Assembly: GCA_029844215.1 (NCBI GenBank)
Contig: CM056740.1
Location: forward strand, 23,107,873-23,171,872
DNA: 64,000 bases
From: Przewalskia tangutica
Lineage: Eukaryota > Streptophyta > Magnoliopsida > Solanales > Solanaceae
Reading direction: 5' to 3'
Shown: one piece after another, positions 23,201 to 34,029 of the stretch
Layout of the letters: each line of letters opens with the position of its first letter
Position numbering within the stretch: the first letter of the stretch is position 1
Made by a program: the position numbers and the translations under genes
The notes under the pieces: model-generated
Told to the model about the DNA's origin: nothing
Seen by the model: the letters and a program-made list of their open reading frames with translations, nothing else
The model's database searches: none

Positions 23201-23607
23201 GTTATGTTCGGAAAAGTATCGGAGATCCATCCAGAATGTTCCCAGTTAATGATGACCAAGTTGGAGGTAGTAACCCAGAGATTTGGAAACTGAAGCAGTA
23301 ACAGAAATGTGGTAAGTTATGAGAAAGAGTTCGAGTTCGAAGGGTACGACGAGTAAGGGAAGAAGCGAGCATGTGTTGAGAACATAGATGTGATCATTAC
23401 TTTTGTGAAGTAAGGGTGCGAAGGGAGTATATTTTAGACTTCGGGTGGGAGCTTTTGTGATGTTAGAGATGATTCCTCGTGGACTTGGATGTAAGTATTT
23501 GCGCGTGTGTTATTTTGTGGCCATATGTGGCATTGGCAACTTGTTTAAGATAAAAGGAACTTCATCGTTATCCGTCTTGAGAAGGAACATTCGGGACGAA
23601 TGTTTCT

Positions 23608-23620
23608 AAGGAGGGGAGAA
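23608..23620 (+). other. Polypurine tract, element C
   Basis: AAGGAGGGGAGAA directly before the 3' LTR. Confidence 0.9.
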
Positions 23621-26600
23621 TGTTATACCCCGTATTTCCAGAGTATGTACGTGAGGATGTACGTACAAAAGTTTAAGCCTTAAGTTAGGCAAGGGACGAA
23701 ATTTGTGCACAACCCCCGAAAGGAATTGTTTTTCGACGAAACGTTTACCGAACTTTGCGAGGGGAAAATTACGGTTGCGACATTAATAATTTTTGCGGAT
23801 TTTTCCGAGAGATGAAATATTTTGGACCAACAAGAGGGCGACATGTGTCACCCTCAAGTTGGCGGATTGTGGCCGATTGGGTGCACGATTCTTGGCTTGT
23901 TTTGTGGCCTAAAACTTGGGTCAATGTTTGGAGTGAATTATGGAGTAGATTGCTAGGGTGCACTTGGGCAAATCCACACCCTCCACTTGCCCACCACTTG
24001 TCTTAATCTTGGCCATTGATTTCCCTATAAATACCCCCCTTGAGTTGAAGACTTCTTCATCCCTAAAACATTTTCTAAGTCTTGAAAATCCTCCCCTTCT
24101 TGTTGCTCGCCCAAGAGCACTCCTCCCTCGAGAAGGCCCTTGGCGAAACATCCCCTCTCGAGAGTTGTTCTCGTAAAATACCCTTGGTAGAAAAGTATTC
24201 TCCAAGTATTGTTACTATTCCAAAATACCTTGGCCTAAATACCATGTAGTATTCCAAGGTTACCCCTATACTAAAAGCCCAAAAATACTATTATACTTCC
24301 CTTCAGTCACAAAAACGAAACCCTAAGGAAAAATCTTCATAGTTGGTTGAAGTGCTAAGTAGAAGTTGTTTGGGAACTTCTAAGGGTTGTTTGGAGCGGG
24401 TTGGAGCACCCAGAGTAGGAGCTAAACGTTGCTCAGGATCGACATTTAAACTTGGATAATTTTGGGCTTATCGAGGTAAATACTTTTGTCCTTCTATTGT
24501 AATTGGAAATTACATACTGTAGTAGTATAGAAATGAATATAAGATACATAGAAGGATATTACAGAAGAGAAATGAACTGTAATAGAAGGATATTACAGAA
24601 GAGAATTGAACTGAAATCACGTCAGAAGAATATTAAAGAAGAAGATTAAACTGTACTTACATAGGACTGTATTTGCAGTAGACTTGTGTAGTTTAACGGG
24701 TAGGGAAGTGCTGCCCGATTTTCCGTAGAATAGAGAACCCCCCCTGCTTAGAATATTCTACAGAGTAGTCTAGACGTTGATAGACGTATTTGGCATTTAT
24801 AGGTTGAAAGTTCTGCGAGTAGCATGTTCTACTTGAAAGGTGGACAAGGCTAGCCGGGTTATAGCCGTGGAGTGTTTTGCTAATTGTCGATAATCGTCGC
24901 GAGGTATGTGATTCTTTCTATCCTCTTGAGCATGATATTTTAAAAGAATATATATAGTACGGTAGACGTACGTGTGTTAACTGAACGTGGTTTTACTGCG
25001 AAGTCTTTTGACTTGAGTCTAAATAATAAGAATCTTGAAGTATTTCAAAAGAATTAAGAATCGATTTTGAAAGAAGAGTAATACTTGATTTATAAAGGCT
25101 TAAGAGTTATACTAGCTTTATGGGAAGTTAGGTATAACGACTTAAGAGAGATAAAAGGAACGGTTTACTTAATTGTTTATGAACGCCTTGTATTGATTTC
25201 GGAAATGAGAATGAGTATCGAACAAACCACTGCAGCTCTAATAAAGGGAAATGTATTGACTAATAAAGTATTATTAAAACAAGTAGAAACCTCCATCTGC
25301 ATAGAAGCTAAGATGAGACAAAATGATATTACATTTCCTAGATCATGGCTGCTTTAATAAGATTGATTATGAACAAGAATAACCTACTCACACATAAGGC
25401 ATATGTTTCTCAAATTGTTTTAAAAGAGAATTATATTATTAAGTGATTAAGACTATGAACTACGAAACCTTTCGAAAATGAGAAACTTGAGCATTTGAAA
25501 TTAGGCAAACTTGAACGTTTGGAAAAGAATGTTGTTACTTGATTTTACAAAGGGAAGTGTTTTGGTTTACTTAAAAAGATAGTCACTCTATTTTTATACT
25601 ACGGGTATTGTGTGACTTTTGTGAAAGAAAAGGATCTTTTAAAGAGTTAATGTATGAAGTACTTTGGGGATAAAAACCCGAACTTGTTAACATAAAGTAG
25701 AAAGTACCTTGTGTGAATAACTTGATTGTGTTGGTTTGTCATAGCCTTGTAATACTTTCTTGTTGATTTGATAAGTAAACATGTTTAGGATGCTACGTGT
25801 GTTAGTATCTTGTGATGTTTGTGTAAAGGGTTTCCTTGATTGTGCTTATGTTGTGGAACGATGCCGTTATGATAGTATTGTACCACTCACCTCTTGACAT
25901 GATACGGGGTTAAGCTTCCTCCGATCGGGGTATACCTCGGGAAAGTGCAGGACTATGATTCGAGAATACCTCATGGGTCCGAGGACCTATGCGAGCTACG
26001 AGTTCGTGTTAGTGCGGTCTTTATGGCCATGCGGTCTGTGGCCATGCGGATCGCGAGTCGGGGCGATGCGGGAGTAGCTACCCTCGACGCGGGAATACCT
26101 CATGCGGGCCTATGTGTGGCCTATGCGGAGTGCGGAAGTTCCGGATTTGACGCAGATTGATCTTGGCGAGTGGCGCTTAGATCATATGGCGCGGTCTAGA
26201 AAGACCTCGTGTCTGATTTTATGGCATTATTGGTACTGTGGGTTTTAGTAGTCGGCTATGCCTTCGTACTTACCGTCACGGTTTTATTATGACACAGTGG
26301 GACCCGTGTTCATGTGTATTCCTTGGTGCGTTTATATCATAGATCGCTGGCGGTGAGAAGGTATTCCACGCATGATTGATGTTGTGGGCGTGAGACCCAT
26401 AGTTATATTTGAGTGATGACTTTGAGGCGTGAGTCCACGACTTGACACGATCGCTTATTTATCAGAATCGTAGTTTGGTTATCATACATGTCTCCGCTTT
26501 ATATAGACTACTATGATTTCATTTCTGATATTTTGATTTCACATACTTGGTACTGTTATCGACCTCCTTCGGGCTGCGTTCATGCCGCAGTAGAGGTACA

Positions 26601-26955
26601 CGGTGTTGATCCTCGCTCATGGGTCCAGATTCAGCGTTTGGGAAGCTCCGTTTCTCGGAGGCTTATCAGTGGTATAGTCCCGCCGTTGTAGGTACTTACA
26701 TTCGGGGTATGGCGAACCTGTCCATTGTTGTTATAACATTCTTAGAGGTGCAGAAATCTTGTTGTGGCGGGGTTGTAAAAGGGATGTATCGTTGATTCAA
26801 GTTTTATGTTTATATATATCTTGGAAGGCAACTTTTCTCGTAAAAGCTGTTTCTCACTTCATTTTGTTTCATGTTTTGTTTTATATTCCGATTACTCTAA
26901 TGTATGTCTACTTGGGTGCGGTAAGGCACGATCACGGGCCCGTTCGGTCGTGACA
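23621..26955 (+). repeat. 3' LTR of element C
   Basis: Same structure as 17371-20742, with U3, TATA box at 24026 and ATGCGG-type repeats near 25940-26150. Differences from the 5' LTR cluster in GC-rich parts and are mostly 1-4-bp losses (for example GTGTGCGG to GTGCGG, GAGAGTT to GAGTT). Ends GTGACA at 26955. Confidence 0.92.
24026..24033 (+). promoter_or_regulatory. TATA box, element C 3' LTR
   Basis: TATAAATA, same context as 17776. It could drive read-through into the orphan leader that follows. Confidence 0.75.
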
Positions 26956-26993
26956 AAAGTGGTATCGAAGCGATTAATCCTCGGAAAGTGTCT
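26956..26993 (+). other. Orphan primer binding site and leader start after element C
   Basis: AAAG, then TGGTATCGAAGC (26960-26971) and the leader words ATTAATCCTCGG and AAAGTGTCT, which normally follow a 5' LTR. The 3' LTR of C therefore also looks like the 5' LTR of another copy, truncated after 38 bp by the minus-strand LTR D. Confidence 0.75.
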
Positions 26994-27671
26994 CTGAAGG
27001 CATAGCGACTACTAAAACCCACGCACCAACAATGCCATAAAAGCGTATCACGAGGTCTTTCTAGACCGCGCCATATGATCGGCGGGCCACTCGCCTCGGT
27101 ATTAATGTCGCGTCAAATCACGGAACTCACCGCGACTCGCATAGGCCACCTAGGCCCGCATGAGGTATTCCGCGCATCGGTAGCTACTCTCGGCATCGCC
27201 CCGACTTTCGTAGTCCGCATGGCCACATAGACCGCATGAGGTATTCCCCCGCACACTAACCTGGAACTCTCGTAGTTCCGCATAGGTCACACAGACCCGC
27301 ATGACGTATCCTCGAATCATAGTCACACAGACCGCATGAGGTATCCCCGCATCGGGGGGCAGCTTAACCCCCGGTATAACATGTCAAGAGGTGAGTGGTA
27401 CAATACTAACATAACGGCTTATCGTTCAACAACATAAGCATAATCAAGGGAAACCCCTTTACACAAACATCACAAGATACTAACACACGTAGCATCCTAA
27501 CATGTTTACTTATCAAACCAACAAGAAAGTATTACAAGGCTATCACCAACCAACATAATCCAGTTATTCACACAAGGTACTTTCTATTTTATGTCAAACA
27601 AGTTCGGGTTTTTATCCCCAAAGTACTTCATACATTAACCCTTTAAAAAGATCTGTTTCCTTCACAAGAGT

Positions 27672-27735
27672 CACACGATACCCGTAGTATAAAAATAGAG
27701 TGACACACGATACCCGTAGTATAAAAATAGAGTGA
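27672..27735 (-). repeat. 32-bp tandem duplication in LTR D
   Basis: CACACGATACCCGTAGTATA... appears at 27672 and again at 27704. Other LTR copies have it once (for example 9165, 15195), so this is a private duplication in D. Confidence 0.85.
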
Positions 27736-29056
27736 CTATCTTTTTAAGTAAACCAACTTAAGACAAAAGCATGCCTTCCTTTTTAGAGTCAAGTGACAAC
27801 ATTCTTTTCCAAAAGTTCAAGTTTGCCTAATTTCAAATGCTCAAGTTTCTCATTTTCGAAAGGTTTCGTAGTTCAAAGTCTTAATCACTTAATAACCTAA
27901 TTCTCTTTTAAAACAATTTGAGTAACATATGCCTTATGTGTGAATAGGTTATTCTTGTTCATAACAATCTTATTAAAGCAACCATGATCTAGGAAATGTA
28001 GTATCATCTTAGCTTCTATGAAGATGGAGGTTTCTACTGGTTTTAATAATACTTAATTAGTCAATACATTTCCCTTTATTAGCGCAGCAGTGGTTTGTTC
28101 GATACTTATTCTCATTTCTGAAATCAATACAAGGCGTTCATAAATAATTAAGTAAACCGTTCCTTTTATCTCTCTTAAGTCGTTATACCTAACTTTCCAT
28201 AAAGCTAGTATAACTCTTAAGCTTTTAAAACCAAGTATTACTCTTCTTTCAAAAACGATTCTTAATTCTTTTGAAATACTTCAAGGTTCTTATTATTAGA
28301 CTCAAGTCAAAAGACATCGCAGTAAAACCACGTTCAGTTAACACACGTACGTCTACCGTACTATATATATTCTTTTAAAATATCATGCTCAAGAGGATAG
28401 GAAGAATCACATACCTCGCGACGATTACCGACAATTAGCAAAACGCTCCAAAGTACTGTAATCCTGCTAGCCTTTTCCACCCTTCGAGTAGAATATGCTA
28501 CTCGCAGTACTTCAACCTATAACGGTTATATAAGTCTATCAATGTCTAGACTACTCTGTAGAATAAATCTAGATACAAGATTCCTTATTCTACGGAAAAT
28601 TGGGCAAGACTCCTGCCGCCAAACTACACAAGTCTACTGTAAATACAGTCCTATGTAAGTACAGTTCAATTCTCTTCTTATATACCTTCCTTGTATATAA
28701 CTTATACTTAATTCTTATACTTCAACAATATGTAAACTCTAATTACAATAGGGGGACAAGATATTTACCTCGACAAGCCCAAAATTATCCAAGATTAAAT
28801 GTCGATCCTGAGCAACGTTTAGCTCCTAATTTGCACGCTCCGAAAGCTCCAAGAAACCCTTAGAAGTTTCCAAACAACTTCTACTTAGCACTTCAACCAA
28901 CTATGAAGATTTTCCTTAGGGTTTCGTTTTGAGACTAAAAGGACATAAGGTAGTATTTCCGGGCTCTACGTAGAGAGGTAACTTTGGAATACTACAAGGT
29001 ATAAGGCTAAGGTATTTTGGAATTGTAACAATACTTGGAGAATACTTTTCTACCAA

Positions 29057-29190
29057 GGGGGAAGGGGGGGGGGGGGTATTTCACGAGAACAACTCAAGAG
29101 GGGGGGTTTGTATTTCGGCTATCACCACTAGGAAGGGGGGGGGGGGTATTTCTCGGCCAAGGGCCTCACAAAGGGGGAGGGGGTGCTCTT
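29057..29190 (+). repeat. Poly-G tract cluster downstream of the LTR D TATA box
   Basis: Runs of G13 (29064-29076), G7, G12 (29135-29146) and G5AG5 lie within 135 bp. On the element strand they are C runs in the early transcript. Equivalent but shorter runs occur in all the LTRs. The lengths may be misassembled. Confidence 0.8.
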
Positions 29191-29273
29191 GGATGAGATC
29201 CTTTCAAAGGGGGAAAGGGATTTCAAGACTTAGAAATTATTTGTGGATGAAGAAGTCTTCAACTAAGGGGGGG

Positions 29274-29281
29274 TATTTATA
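29274..29281 (-). promoter_or_regulatory. TATA box, LTR D
   Basis: TATTTATA on the plus strand after G7; element-strand TATAAATA. Confidence 0.72.
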
Positions 29282-29690
29282 GGGCCTTCAATGGCCAAGA
29301 TTAAGGCAAGTGGAGGGCAAGTGGAGGGTGTGGATTTGCACAAGTGCACCCTAGCCATCTACTCCACAAATCACTCACCAAACATTGACCCAAGTTTTAG
29401 GCCACAAAACGTGCCAAGACAAGCCCACATTGCCGTCCACTTGAGGGTGACAAGTGTCGCCCTCTCGTTGGTCCAAAATATTTCATCTCTCGGAAAAATC
29501 CGCAAAAATTATTAATGTCGCAACCGTAATTTTCCCCTCGCAAAGTTTGGAAAACGTTTCGTCGGAAAACAATTCTTTTCGGGGGTTGTGCACAAATTTT
29601 CGTCCCTTGCCTAACTTAAGGCTTAAACTTTTATACGTACGTCCTCACGTACATACTCAGGAAATACGGGGTATAACACATGCTATGTAC

Positions 29691-29830
29691 GACTATTACT
29701 CCATGGGCTAGCTCCCCATGAAGACATGTACCCACGATGAGGGATTCCGGGGGCATGTTATATTATTACTCCATGGGCTAGCTCCCCATGAAGACCTGCA
29801 CCTACGATGAGGGATGCCGAGGGCACGTTA
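29691..29830 (+). repeat. 70-bp tandem duplication in LTR fragment E
   Basis: ATTACTCCATGGGCTAGCTC begins at 29695 and 29765, 70 bp apart. A degenerate third part (CGATGAGGATTAGGGGCATG) follows to about 29865. Confidence 0.85.
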
Positions 29831-29871
29831 TGGCCATGCTTATACGATGAGGATTAGGGGCATGCGTCGCG

Positions 29872-29918
<47 letters not shown>

Positions 29919-29926
29919 TATATATG
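29872..29926. repeat. (TA)n microsatellite
   Basis: About 45 bp of uninterrupted TA alternation, then GATATATAT. The length is likely to vary among individuals. Confidence 0.9.
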
Positions 29927-29934
29927 TTGTATAT

Positions 29935-30110
29935 GTGTACGCCGATAGTGAGGTGAGATGCCACGGGCGCGTCACATGGTTATATGTTACACCTACGGCT
30001 GTCGGCAGTGATGTGGGATTCCACGGGCAGGAGATATATATGTATTGTGTATGTGTACGCCGACAGTGAGGTGGGATGCCACGGGCGCGTCACATGGTTA
30101 TATTTTACAC
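29935..30110 (+). repeat. 118-bp tandem repeat in LTR fragment E
   Basis: GTGTACGCCGATAGTGAGG starts at 29935 and GTGTACGCCGACAGTGAGG at 30053. Each unit holds GATGCCACGGGCGCGTCAC, and a related half-unit (GGGATTCCACGGGCA) lies between them. Confidence 0.82.
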
Positions 30111-31104
30111 TTATAGTCGGCGATGGGGATTCCACGCACGCTTTGATATTTGTGTGACTTGATCGCGTCCCAGATTGGGTCGGGTAGTATATGCGTCCCT
30201 CCATAAAGGGCCGGATTATGTTATGAAAGATAAGTAAGTTAGATGGTAATGAACTTAATGACTTCTCCTAAGTATGTACGTAAGATATGGCTATAACTCT
30301 TAATGGAATGGAAAAGATAATGATGTGCAATTAAGTTCATAAGTGGTAATGACACGGCAGGATCTGGTATGTACTTTTTATACTTGCCCTGTCATTCTTT
30401 TATCTGATTATGATCATTTCGCACTTTATTTCTGTTCCATATTCAATTTTTGTTATCGACCCCCTTGAAGTGCGTTCATGTCCGCAGGTTTAGGTACCAG
30501 TTGTGGATCCGCGAGCTTAGGATCATGGTTCAGCATTTGAGATGGCTCCAATGTTCGGAGTTGTCATGGCTATGTATATTCGAAGTGCAGCGGGGCCTTG
30601 TCGTCATAGTATTTGTTCAAATCTTAGAGGTGCAGTATTCATCAGTAACGGATGGCTAGAGTTGTTTTACATTGTTAAGCAAGTGTAGACCACTTTCTGT
30701 AATTTTTATGTTATGGCAGCCTTATCGGCTTGGCCTTGGTAAAAAAAAAAAGAGTGTTATTTATCTTCCGCAGTTTATTATGTTGTATGATTAGAAGGGT
30801 GCCCAGGTAGGGCACCAGTCGCGGCCCGGGGTCGGGTCGTGACATTTTAAAAGAAAGAAGTCACTTGATTTAGAAGCCTATAAAAGGTATTGTGACTTGT
30901 CTTGAAAAATAGTCATGACTTGATACTACGGTTATTAGTATCTTGGAAGTTTTATATGAAAAAGAGTCATTTTTTTAAAGAGTAGAAGTACGTAGTACTT
31001 TGGGTTAAATTCCCGGATTTATATTGACATGTTAGTGCCTTAAGTAAACTAAATGAGAGTGTATATGAACAAGGCTAATAAGAAGTTAGAGGATTTCTTA
31101 ACTT

Positions 31105-31191
31105 GCTTATGTTATGTATGATAAGCCGGTAGTGCTTATGTTATGTATGATAAGCCGGTAGTGCTTATGTTATGTATGATAGCCGGTTGTG
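31105..31191 (+). repeat. 29-bp tandem repeat, three copies
   Basis: GCTTATGTTATGTATGATA at 31105, 31134 and 31163, the third slightly shorter. The K LTR has about two looser copies on the other strand near 59482-59536. Confidence 0.85.
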
Positions 31192-31266
31192 CTAGTGATA
31201 TATTGTTCATTACGGGGTCATTCCCCGGGTTTGTGGCATTTGCATATTCCGTGGATTTTCTACCCA

Positions 31267-31453
31267 TGATGCGAGGAATACCTCATGCGAGTTCGTAGGG
31301 CTCATGCGGATGAAATAGTCCCATGCGGGGCGGACCAGTCCTATGCGAGGAATACCTCATGCGGGTCTATACGACCTATGCGGGCGGATACAGTCTATGC
31401 GAGGAAGTTACCTCATGCGGGTCCATACGACCTTTGCGGGTGAAATAGTCCCA
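31267..31453 (+). repeat. 54-bp degenerate tandem repeat (ATGCGG/ATAGTCCC block)
   Basis: CTATGCGAGG recurs at 31341 and 31395. Units carry ACCTCATGCGGGT and TGAAATAGTCCC or a relative. It occupies the same LTR position as the other subfamilies' minisatellites. Confidence 0.75.
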
Positions 31454-32078
31454 GGAGTAGGATTGCTTAATGATACTACGGGCGGGTGGCCCTACTTTGA
31501 TCATGAGCCTCCTATTTTTATGCAGTAAAGTATACTCTTGTTTACTCTCATTGTTAGTAAGGCACAGTGTACTGTTATTTGAGTTATCATACATGTCTCC
31601 AGTTTTATATTAGACTTTATGATTTAATTACGATCTTTCGATTTCACATACTTGGTACATTTTGTACTTGACCTCGAGGGGTGCGTTTATCTGCAGTATG
31701 CAGTTCTTGATCCTCACTCTTAGGATCACTGTTCATCTTTTGGGAAACTCCATTACTCCGGAGGCTTATCCCTGGTTCAGATCCCTGGTATGGTCGGTTG
31801 TTGAATATTCAGGGGTATGGCGGGGCCCTGTCGTCACGATGAGTTATTCTTAAGTGCCTTAGTCACATTGTGGATTGGGTTTTTAAGAACAGAAATGTAC
31901 TTGTTTATTTTATTTTGGTTCATGTATAATTTATGGAAGGTGGCCTTATCGGCTAACCTGTTGAAATTTACTGTTTAAGTATTTATGAGTTTTATATGTT
32001 CCCTTTGCTATTCTCGATGTATACACAGTGAGGTGCCTGTGTAGGGCACGATCGCGCCCGGTTGGGTCGTGACAAAAG

Positions 32079-32090
32079 TGGTATCGAGCG
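32079..32090 (+). other. Primer binding site, element F
   Basis: TGGTATCGAGCG, 4 nt after the LTR end at 32074. Confidence 0.85.
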
Positions 32091-32135
32091 ATTAGTCCTC
32101 GGAAAGTGTCTAGGCCAGGTGTCTAGTAGAGTCTT

Positions 32136-32169
32136 GGTTATCGGTGTGTTGTGCACCACATCTATAACC
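32136..32169 (+). promoter_or_regulatory. Leader hairpin with GTGCAC loop, element F
   Basis: Arms GGTTATCGGTGTG (32136-32148) and CACATCTATAACC (32157-32169) around TTGTGCAC. Relative to the other elements the second pair is G-C instead of A-T with both sides changed, and the ninth is a G-T wobble. Pairing is kept while sequence changes. Confidence 0.62.
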
Positions 32170-32430
32170 AGGAGGCTGCAGGACATTTAGGATTGGTTTC
32201 CATTCTTCTCACTCTGAGATCGTGCGATAGAGCTGTGTTGTTATGGTCGTCTCTCCCTAATGAGTTATGTTGATTGTAGCTACGAGAAAGGCAGCAGTGA
32301 CCCAGGAAAGATTATGTGGATTGCGTATCCAGGTTGGTAATAATTTGTAGTATAGTTGGTATTATGACATACAACTATACGGATTTATGTATGAGGATCA
32401 CATATGTGTTTCCTAAAATGGTTTTAGATT
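32170..32430 (+). pseudogene. Leader end and gag start remnant, element F
   Basis: A possible ATG at 32267 begins MLIVATRKAAVTQERL, faintly like the gag N-terminus MPPRKATRAQ of G. The frame closes within 30 codons and what follows is non-coding. The stretch ends in ACCCG, the target site of element G. Confidence 0.45.
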
Positions 32431-32435
32431 ACCCG
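32431..32435 (+). repeat. Target-site duplication ACCCG, left of element G
   Basis: ACCCG here and at 42361-42365 exactly flank the TG...CA ends of G. Confidence 0.95.
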
Positions 32436-32651
32436 TGTTATACCCCGTATTTCCAGAGTATGTACGTAAGGGCGTACGTACAAAAGTTCAACCTTAAAGT
32501 TAAGGCTTTGGACGAAATTTGGGCACAACCCACTAAACGAATTGTTTTCCGACGAAACGTTTTACAAAACTTGCGTAGGGAAAATTACGGCTATGTCATT
32601 TATATTTTTTGCGGATTTTTCCGAGAGATGAAACATGTTGGACCAACGAGA

Positions 32652-32669
32652 GGGTGACACTTGTCACCC
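32652..32669 (+). promoter_or_regulatory. U3 palindrome, element G 5' LTR
   Basis: GGGTGACACTTGTCACCC: 8-bp perfect arms with a 2-bp centre, after CCAACGAGA. The copy in the 3' LTR is at 40128-40145. A likely binding site for a dimeric factor (inference). Confidence 0.6.
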
Positions 32670-32830
32670 TCATTGGACGGCAAAGGGAGGCCACGGTTGG
32701 CATGAAATTGGGGCTTAAACCATGGGTCAATGTTTTGTGTGTGAATTGTGGAGTAGGGTTAGGGGCACTTGTGCAAATCCCCACCATCCACTTGCCCTCC
32801 ACTTGCCCTCATCTTAGCCCTTGAAAGCCC

Positions 32831-32838
32831 TATAAATA
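32831..32838 (+). promoter_or_regulatory. TATA box, element G 5' LTR
   Basis: TATAAATA followed by CCCCCTTGAGTTGATGAACT, a context shared by most LTRs here. Confidence 0.8.
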
Positions 32839-34029
32839 CCCCCTTGAGTTGATGAACTCTTCATCCACAAATCATTCTTCCAAGTCTCAAAACTCCCTCC
32901 CCCTTAGTTGCTCTCTCGTCCAAAAGCCTTCTCCCCTCTTGGAAGCCCTAGCCAAACACCCTCTCCCCTCTAGCCTAGTGGCTTCGAGTACCCCTTGGTA
33001 GAAAGTTGTCTTCCAAGTATAGTTACTATTCCAAAATACCCTAGCCCCAAATCCCTTTTAGTAGTTAAGTAGAAGTTGTTAGAAACTTCTAAGGGTTTCT
33101 TGGAGCTATCGGAGCGTGCAAATTAGGAGCTAAACCTTGCTCAGGATCGACATTTAACTTGGATAATATTGGGCTTATCGAGGTAAATACTCTTGTCCTT
33201 CTATTGTAATTGGATATTACATATAAGATTAGTAAGACTTGAGTATAAGATATAGAAGGATATTAAAGAATAGAATTGAATTGTAATCACAGTAGAAGGG
33301 TATTACAGAAGAAGAATTAAACTGTACTTACATAGGACTGTATTTACAGTAGACTTGGGTAACTTGACGGGTAGGGAAGTGCTGCCCAATTTTCCGTAGA
33401 ATAAAGAACCCTCTGCTTAGAATAGTCCACAGAGTAGTCTAGACATTGATAGACGTATCTGACTATTATAAATTGATTCTCTGCGCGCGACATATTCGAC
33501 TTGGCAGGTGGATTTCGCCGAGAAGGTATGTGATTCTTCCTATACTCTTGAGCATGATATTTTAAAATTAGATATATATAGTACGGTAGACGTACGTGTG
33601 TTAACTGAACGTAGTTTTACTGCAATGTCTTTTGACTTAAGCCTGAATAATAAGAATCTTGAAGTCTTTCAAAAGAATTATAAATCATTTTTGAAAGAAG
33701 AAGAATATTTGTTTTAAAACGAAAAGCTTAAGAGTTATACTAGCTTTATGGGAAGTTAGGTATAACGACTTAAGAAAGAGAAAAGAAAAGGCATTTACTT
33801 ATGTGTTTATGAAAGACTTGTATTGATTTCTGGAAAGTATAATAAGATGGTTTGATGAGTAGACATATTATGATGTTATGTGTGTTAGTGTCTTGTAACG
33901 TTTGTATAAGAGGGTATTCTTGTTGTGCTTATGTTGTTTAACGATAAGCTGTTATGTTAGTATTATATCACTCACCTCTTGACATGATACCGGGGGTTAA
34001 GTCGCCCTCCGACGCGGTAGACTCGGCGA

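Larger units (their letters stand above)
17371..26955 (+). mobile_element. Element C: non-autonomous LTR retrotransposon
   Basis: Two LTRs (17371-20742 and 23621-26955; 3372 and 3335 bp) flank a 2.9-kb interior with PBS, leader hairpin, gag with three zinc knuckles, non-coding core, integrase remnant and PPT. Protease, RT and RNase H are absent. No matching target duplication is found: ATCCG precedes it, but a second PBS-like leader (26956-26993) follows the 3' LTR, so the right side is rearranged. Confidence 0.9.
26994..29678 (-). repeat. LTR D: truncated minus-strand LTR
   Basis: Reads on the minus strand from TGTTATACCCC at 29678 to a break at about 26994, equivalent to position 14538 of the element B LTR, so the last 690 bp or so of the LTR are missing. 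No PPT follows at 29679, so it is either a 5' LTR or a solo LTR. It holds the TATA box at 29274, long G tracts at 29057-29190, a 32-bp tandem duplication at 27672, and ATGCGG-type repeats near 27120-27360. Confidence 0.85.
29679..30844 (+). repeat. LTR fragment E (3' part of a plus-strand LTR with its own satellite block)
   Basis: Its right end GGGTGCCCAGGTAGGGCACC...GGTCGGGTCGTGACA is the family LTR terminus, and the preceding 400 bp has the usual tail (GACCCCCTTGAAGTGCGTTC, GGATCATGGTTCAGC). The left half instead contains 70-bp and 118-bp tandem repeats and an AT microsatellite. The LTR start is not present, cut off by LTR D. What follows (30845) matches the middle of another LTR, so E probably inserted into the LTR of F. 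Confidence 0.72.
30845..32074 (+). repeat. 5' LTR of element F, right part only
   Basis: Matches the reverse strand of the K LTR (58570 to about 59810): AAGAAGTCACTT, CTTATGTTATG repeats, TGAAATAGTCCC repeats, and the LTR tail ending GTCGTGACA, followed by AAAG and the PBS. The first 1.3 kb expected from K is missing because LTR fragment E (ending at 30844) abuts it. Confidence 0.82.

Noticed and set aside
29872..29926. (TA)n as a replication origin or MAR element
   Set aside because: A plain dinucleotide repeat inside an LTR; nothing else supports such a role.
30737..30751. Poly-A run as a possible LINE or SINE tail
   Set aside because: A12 within LTR fragment E. The sequence before it is ordinary LTR tail and no target duplication surrounds it.
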